Source of the DNA: CAYMJO01 sp964391305
GTDB lineage: Bacteria > Patescibacteriota > CALEFQ01
Length of the DNA: 9,889 bases
Assembly (NCBI GenBank): GCA_964391305.1
Contig: CAYMJO010000035.1
Location: forward strand, 1-9,889
Direction of reading: 5' to 3'
Below the pieces are notes generated by a model, which made no database searches, was not told the origin of the DNA, and saw only the letters and a program-made list of their open reading frames with translations. Shown one piece after another: positions 6,956-9,889 of this stretch (positions are counted from its first letter, which is position 1; each line of letters opens with the position of its first letter). The translations under genes and the position numbers were made by a program.

Positions 6956-7783
6956 TTATTTTTTGCTCGCAAACCTATCTTTGGCCGTCTTGTCTCCCCT
7001 AAGCTTATCATATTTCCCCGTAATCAAATTCCACTTTATTTTCAACAAATCCGAAAGGGTGTTGATATAAGAGCTTCCCTTGATCAATTCAGTTTCATAG
7101 TGGTGCCAAGTTACAGGAATTTCCGCAATTTTGTATTTCCATTTTCTAGCAAGCGCTAAAACCTCAATGTCAAAGCCCCAGCGTCCGATCGTTACAGCAG
7201 AAAAAATATCTCTCGCTGCTTTTTTGGTAAATACTTTAAAGCCACACTGCGTGTCGGTGATTCCACGAACAACAAGTACGCGAATCATCAGGTTGGCAAC
7301 TCTGCCAGCAAGCTCGCGGATCCATGGCTGTTTCGTGGCAATTTTCGCGCCGGAAATCCTTCTGGAGCCAATAACAACATCATATCCCTCGTCAAATTTC
7401 TTCCATGCTTTATCCATTTCATCTATTCTCGTCGAATTATCGGCATCCAAAAAAACGACATAATCTCCACGCGAGTGAAGAATGCCCCGCTGTACAGCGC
7501 AACCCTTGCCGGGACATGCCGTGATATTGTAAACCGCAGAATGTTCCACTTCATTTTTGTAGCTCTTCACGACGTCCACGGTATTGTCCGTCGATTCGTT
7601 GTCAACAACAATAATCTCATACATATACGGCTGTTTCTCCAGATATTTGTCGGTAAATTTCAAAGTAGGTCTTATCCGCTTCGCTTCGTTCCTCGCGGGA
7701 ATTATCACAGAAAGCTTGATATTGTTCGGATCGCTTCCTTTGTAGCCATAATGCATTTTGTCTGAAAAATTAAGATTTGACAT
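6956..7783 (-). CDS. Family 2 glycosyltransferase, polyprenyl (dolichyl)-phosphate glucosyltransferase type
   Basis: This 275-residue GT-A enzyme probably transfers glucose from UDP-glucose to a polyprenyl-phosphate carrier, as Alg5-like proteins do; the precise sugar is inferred. Visible motifs are VIIPARNEAKRI (26-37), VVDNESTDNT with D61, the metal-binding DAD at 113-115 in FLDADNST, VIGSRR (137-142), the family-typical DTQCGFKVF (177-185), WGFDIEVLALA (202-212) and EIPVTW (221-226). It lacks the C-terminal transmembrane helices of DPM1/GtrB-type relatives, so it is likely soluble or peripheral. The N-terminus carries about 20 extra residues before the catalytic core. The first ATG is chosen because AAGGA lies 4 bases upstream, the only convincing Shine-Dalgarno site in the window. 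A 114-base gap separates it from ruvX. The stop is TAA. Confidence 0.9.
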   Translation of the reverse strand: MSNLNFSDKMHYGYKGSDPNNIKLSVIIPARNEAKRIRPTLKFTDKYLEKQPYMYEIIVVDNESTDNTVDVVKSYKNEVEHSAVYNITACPGKGCAVQRGILHSRGDYVVFLDADNSTRIDEMDKAWKKFDEGYDVVIGSRRISGAKIATKQPWIRELAGRVANLMIRVLVVRGITDTQCGFKVFTKKAARDIFSAVTIGRWGFDIEVLALARKWKYKIAEIPVTWHHYETELIKGSSYINTLSDLLKIKWNLITGKYDKLRGDKTAKDRFASKK

Positions 7784-7897
7784 AATTTCCTTATTTAAAC
7801 TTAAAATTCAATATTAAAATCAGCTGATTCAAACATACGGGATCTGCCGTAACACAGTATTTTTAAAAGATTCCATATAATTTTTAAAATTAAAAAA
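7784..7897. other. Longest gap inside the map-to-eno run, with palindrome and hairpin
   Basis: The gap contains a perfect 12-base palindrome AATCAGCTGATT (7818-7829), a 5-bp hairpin TACGG-GATCTG-CCGTA (7836-7851), and two copies of ATTTTTAAAA exactly 21 bases apart (7859-7868 and 7880-7889). No strong -35/-10 pair is visible by eye, though TTGAAT on the minus strand overlapping the palindrome could be part of one. It is the most likely place for a separate promoter or operator controlling the GT2-galT-glycolysis block, but that is an inference. A frame crossing this gap over the ruvX 3' end is a shadow and is not called. Confidence 0.4.
7788..7792 (-). promoter_or_regulatory. Shine-Dalgarno site of the GT2 gene
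   Basis: AAGGA precedes the ATG at 7783 by 4 bases. It fixes the start upstream of an alternative internal Met10. It stands out because the other complete genes here lack a comparable site. Confidence 0.65.
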
Positions 7898-8308
7898 TTA
7901 CTTCTTAGCATTTCTATCCAAGAACGCCTGCAGAATAAACTGCGCAGCTTGAGAATCAACGGAAGCTTTACCTTTTTGCCCTTTTTGCCGTATAACGTCC
8001 TCTGCTTGATGAGAACTAAACCTTTCATCTTCAAAAATGACTTTTTTCTGAAGTTTTTCTTCAAGAAAAAACGAAAATTCCTTAACAAACCTTGCCTCAA
8101 ACGCCTCTTCTCCCGCAAGATTCACCGGAAGCCCAACGATAATTTTCTCCACATCATCTCGCTTTACAATATTACCTATTTTTTTAATAAGATCGTCACG
8201 ACCCTTGTTTCCCAATGGGTCTATCGCTCCCGCAATGGTCTGACTTTCATCGCTCAAAGCTAATCCTATTCGCTTTTCGCCATAATCGACGGCTAAAATT
8301 CTAGGCAT
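7898..8308 (-). CDS. ruvX: RuvX/YqgF-family RNase H-fold nuclease
   Basis: YqgF/RuvX proteins have an RNase H fold and are described as putative Holliday-junction resolvases and as factors in 16S rRNA 5'-end maturation. The 136-residue protein has the usual length and motifs: AVDYGEKRIGLALSD (6-20) with the first acidic residue D8, GLPVNLAG (59-66), EDERFSS (93-99) and VDSQAAQFILQ (117-127) with the last acidic D118. It lies 57 bases downstream of map and is probably on the same transcript. ATG is the start and matches the family N-terminus; no Shine-Dalgarno site is seen (upstream UUCUAAAUU). The stop is TAA. Confidence 0.93.
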   Translation of the reverse strand: MPRILAVDYGEKRIGLALSDESQTIAGAIDPLGNKGRDDLIKKIGNIVKRDDVEKIIVGLPVNLAGEEAFEARFVKEFSFFLEEKLQKKVIFEDERFSSHQAEDVIRQKGQKGKASVDSQAAQFILQAFLDRNAKK

Positions 8309-8365
8309 AATTTAGAACTAATACCAAAATATAGAATAGGTTGACGCACTTTCAGAATTTTGGAT

Positions 8366-9109
8366 TCACCTAGTCAGGACTTCACATCCATCTTTATTAA
8401 CCACAACCGTGTGCTCAAAATGCGCGGCAATACTTTCGTCCGCGGTAACAAAAGTCCAGCCGTCATCCATGCATTTAATATCGCTCCCGCCGAGCGTAAT
8501 CATCGGTTCAAGCGCCAAAGTCATTCCCTTTTCAAGTTTTCTGCCTTTTCCCCTTTCTCCGAAATTCGGCACTTGTGGATCTTCGTGCACTTTGCACCCA
8601 ACTCCATGACCGACCAAATCCCTTACCACAGAAAACTTATTGTCTTTTGCAATTTTTTCTACTACAAACCCCACATCGCCCAAGGTTTTTCCCAACGCTA
8701 TTTCATCTATAGCAAAAGCGAGGGCTTTCTCCGTAATTCCAACAAGTTTTTTTACTCTTGGATCATTATTTTGAACCGCAACCGTGAACGCCGCGTCCGT
8801 GTAAAAATCTTTGTATCGAACCCCAAGATCAACGCTCACGACATCGCCTCGTTTAATCTTTCTATCGCTTGGAATCCCATGCACTATTTCTTCGTTAAAA
8901 GAGATACAGACCGCCGCTGGATATCCTTTAAAATCTTTGAAAGAAGGTTCCGCCTCTCTCTTTTTCAAAAGAACTTCAGCAAATTTCTCCAATTCTTTAG
9001 AACTCGTGCCTACTTGTATTTTCTCTTTCAAAAATCCCAAAACTTCAGACAAAATCTTTCCGCCCTCTCTCATCTTTGCTATTTCTTCTTGTGATTTTAG
9101 ATATATCAC
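8366..9109 (-). CDS. map: Methionine aminopeptidase, type I
   Basis: The enzyme removes the initiator methionine from nascent proteins. The 247-residue protein is a pita-bread-fold type I enzyme without an N-terminal zinc-finger extension. All five metal ligands are visible: D94 (VDLG), D105 (YTDAA), H168 (GHGVG), E201 (LEPM) and E232 (FEHT), together with the conserved H77 (VHGIP) and H175 (VHEDP). The start is taken as GTG at 9109 because the N-terminus IYLKSQEEIAKMREGGKI matches the family and an in-frame stop lies a few codons upstream. No Shine-Dalgarno site is apparent. The gene follows secY, but adk, which commonly lies between them, is absent, and infA does not follow. A promoter candidate lies 61 bases upstream. 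The stop is TGA. Confidence 0.96.
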   Translation of the reverse strand: MIYLKSQEEIAKMREGGKILSEVLGFLKEKIQVGTSSKELEKFAEVLLKKREAEPSFKDFKGYPAAVCISFNEEIVHGIPSDRKIKRGDVVSVDLGVRYKDFYTDAAFTVAVQNNDPRVKKLVGITEKALAFAIDEIALGKTLGDVGFVVEKIAKDNKFSVVRDLVGHGVGCKVHEDPQVPNFGERGKGRKLEKGMTLALEPMITLGGSDIKCMDDGWTFVTADESIAAHFEHTVVVNKDGCEVLTR

Positions 9110-9169
9110 TTTTATAAACCAAAATTACCGAAGAATCTTTCTCCGTCCAAATTGTCCTTTTTCATCTAA

Positions 9170-9198
9170 ACTATAACATTTCCAGCATTTCAAGTAAA
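9170..9198 (-). promoter_or_regulatory. Candidate sigma70-type promoter for map
   Basis: On the minus strand a -35-like TTTACT (9198-9193) is followed after 17 bases by TATAGT (9175-9170), preceded by TG at the extended -10 position (TGTTATAGT). Transcription would start near 9163, giving a leader of about 54 bases before the map GTG. Its position after a likely secY terminator supports it. The -35 element matches the consensus at only 4 of 6 positions. Confidence 0.5.
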
Positions 9199-9227
9199 TA
9201 AAAAAAAGGGGATAAGTTTTTTTTATT
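9197..9227. repeat. 11-bp A/T-only inverted repeat between secY and map
   Basis: AATAAAAAAAA (9197-9207) and TTTTTTTTATT (9217-9227) are perfectly complementary around the 9-base spacer GGGGATAAG. An all-A/T stem is weak, but it ends in a T8 run on either strand, so it may act as a second terminator element. Its left arm touches the proposed -35 box of map. Confidence 0.45.
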
Positions 9228-9228
9228 A

Positions 9229-9255
9229 CAAAAAATACCTATTAAAATAGGTATT
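9229..9255 (-). terminator. Likely intrinsic terminator of the secY transcript
   Basis: A perfect 10-bp inverted repeat AATACCTATT/AATAGGTATT (9234-9243 and 9246-9255) with a 2-base centre lies 27 bases after the secY stop. On the minus strand it runs directly into six T residues, two of them shared with the stem. The stem holds only two G-C pairs and the loop must open by a few pairs, so it is weaker than a textbook terminator. Its place at the end of secY and before a promoter candidate is consistent with the call. Confidence 0.6.
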
Positions 9256-9282
9256 AAACAAGCAGTTCCAAATTTTTAAAAA

Positions 9283-9889
9283 CTAAAAGCCCTCATAGTC
9301 TCTCATCACAAGCTGTGATTCCAATTGCTTCATCGTCTCTATAATTACGCTTACGATGATCAGCAATGCGGTGCCGCCAAGAGTGAGCGCCTGCATGCCA
9401 GTAATGGACTGAACAATAAATGGCAGTATGGCAATAACACCAAGAAAGATAGCGCCACTAAGAGTGATGCGATTGGTGATGCGCTTGAGGTACTCCATGG
9501 TGTTTTTGCCGGGGCGGATGCCGGGAATAAAACCTCCATTTTTCTGAATATTTTCGGAAATATACTTTGAATCAAAAGTAATTGAAGTGTAAAAATAAGT
9601 AAACGCAATCACAAGAACGAAATACAATCCGCCGTAGAACCACCTGTTTTGAAAAAGATTGGCAAGCTGTTGAGCACCGTTTGCAATCCAAGCTATTTTG
9701 ACATTTGTCAAAAACTGCGCGACAACGCCCGGAAAAAGCATTATCGATATGGCAAAAATGATTGGCATAACACCAGCTTGGTTCACGCGAAGCGGAAGAT
9801 GCGCAGAAACACCGCCATACATCTTCCTCCCGACCACCCGCTTGGCGTACTGAATCGGAATACGCCGCTGGCTCCTCTCAAAATAGATG
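9283..9889 (-). CDS. secY: Protein translocase subunit SecY, C-terminal part (5' end outside window)
   Basis: SecY is the channel of the SecYEG translocon in the cytoplasmic membrane. About 201 C-terminal codons are present; the frame stays open to the window edge, so the GTG at 9837 is not the start. The fragment opens in the C4 cytoplasmic loop with ERSQRRIPIQYAKRVVGRKMYGG-like sequence split across 9889-9817, then shows TM7 (around PIIFAISIMLF), TM8 (around GGLYFVLVIAFTYFY), the C5 loop GIRPGKNTMEYLKRITNRIT that contacts SecA and ribosomes, TM9 (SGAIFLGVIAILPFIV) and TM10 (LTLGGTALLIIVSVIIETM). It ends with the typical MRDYEGF tail and TAG. SecY normally closes or lies late in the spc ribosomal-protein operon, so ribosomal protein genes are expected beyond the right edge. 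Confidence 0.96.
   Translation of the reverse strand, partial: IYFERSQRRIPIQYAKRVVGRKMYGGVSAHLPLRVNQAGVMPIIFAISIMLFPGVVAQFLTNVKIAWIANGAQQLANLFQNRWFYGGLYFVLVIAFTYFYTSITFDSKYISENIQKNGGFIPGIRPGKNTMEYLKRITNRITLSGAIFLGVIAILPFIVQSITGMQALTLGGTALLIIVSVIIETMKQLESQLVMRDYEGF

Noticed and set aside
7801..8118. Minus-strand frame of 105 codons overlapping the 3' half of ruvX and the following gap
   Set aside because: Its Lys/Arg/Leu-rich translation comes from ruvX read in another frame, and nothing supports it as a gene.
8309..8365. Possible promoter for ruvX (CTGAAA, 16 bases, TATATT on the minus strand)
   Set aside because: Both boxes are weak in an A/T-rich gap, and ruvX is easily explained by read-through from map.
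3707..8368. Recoding of UGA as an amino acid (SR1/Gracilibacteria code)
   Set aside because: TGA sits exactly at the expected C-terminal ends of fba, tpi and map, and Trp is encoded by TGG, so the standard bacterial code fits.
8360..9094. Plus-strand open frame of 244 codons opposite map
   Set aside because: It is almost exactly the reverse of map, which has all metal ligands; the antisense frame is a codon-usage shadow.
1..9889. CRISPR array, mobile element, tRNA, prophage or defence system
   Set aside because: I saw no spaced repeats, transposase or integrase motifs, tRNA-like cloverleaf or defence protein motifs on either strand.

Overview
The window is a compact, AT-rich bacterial chromosome segment in which every supported gene lies on the minus strand, so transcription runs from right to left. 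Gene content (secY, map, ruvX, core glycolysis), very short gaps, few Shine-Dalgarno sites and average-length but slightly divergent housekeeping proteins suggest a streamlined bacterium, plausibly of the Candidate Phyla Radiation (Patescibacteria/Parcubacteria-like). That placement is an inference. TGA ends three of the genes (aldolase, triosephosphate isomerase, map), so the UGA=Gly code of Gracilibacteria/Absconditabacteria does not apply.

Layout in transcription order. At the right edge is the C-terminal two fifths or so of SecY, followed by a likely intrinsic terminator and an A/T-only inverted repeat. A good promoter candidate then precedes map (type I methionine aminopeptidase), which is followed by ruvX/yqgF. 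A 114-base gap with a palindrome and a small hairpin separates ruvX from a family 2 glycosyltransferase of the dolichyl-phosphate glucosyltransferase type. Next are a GalT-family nucleotidyltransferase, a small COG2426 membrane protein, and five consecutive glycolytic genes: triosephosphate isomerase, class II fructose-bisphosphate aldolase, glyceraldehyde-3-phosphate dehydrogenase, phosphoglycerate kinase and enolase. The last 75 bases at the left edge hold no gene that I can see.

How the genes fit together. The five glycolytic enzymes cover fructose-1,6-bisphosphate to phosphoenolpyruvate except for phosphoglycerate mutase, which is not in the window; pyruvate kinase and phosphofructokinase are also absent. 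GalT (UDP-sugar interconversion) and the GT2 enzyme (probably UDP-glucose to a polyprenyl-phosphate carrier) tie hexose phosphates to envelope glycan synthesis. Gaps from GalT down to enolase are only 14-62 bases, so one transcript is likely. A GC-rich stem-loop just upstream of gap is the clearest candidate for differential expression within it.

I see no mobile element, CRISPR array, tRNA, rRNA or defence system. The window is mostly ordinary; the points of interest are gene-order peculiarities, the orphan membrane protein inside a glycolytic operon, some active-site-proximal substitutions, and a few intergenic repeats.
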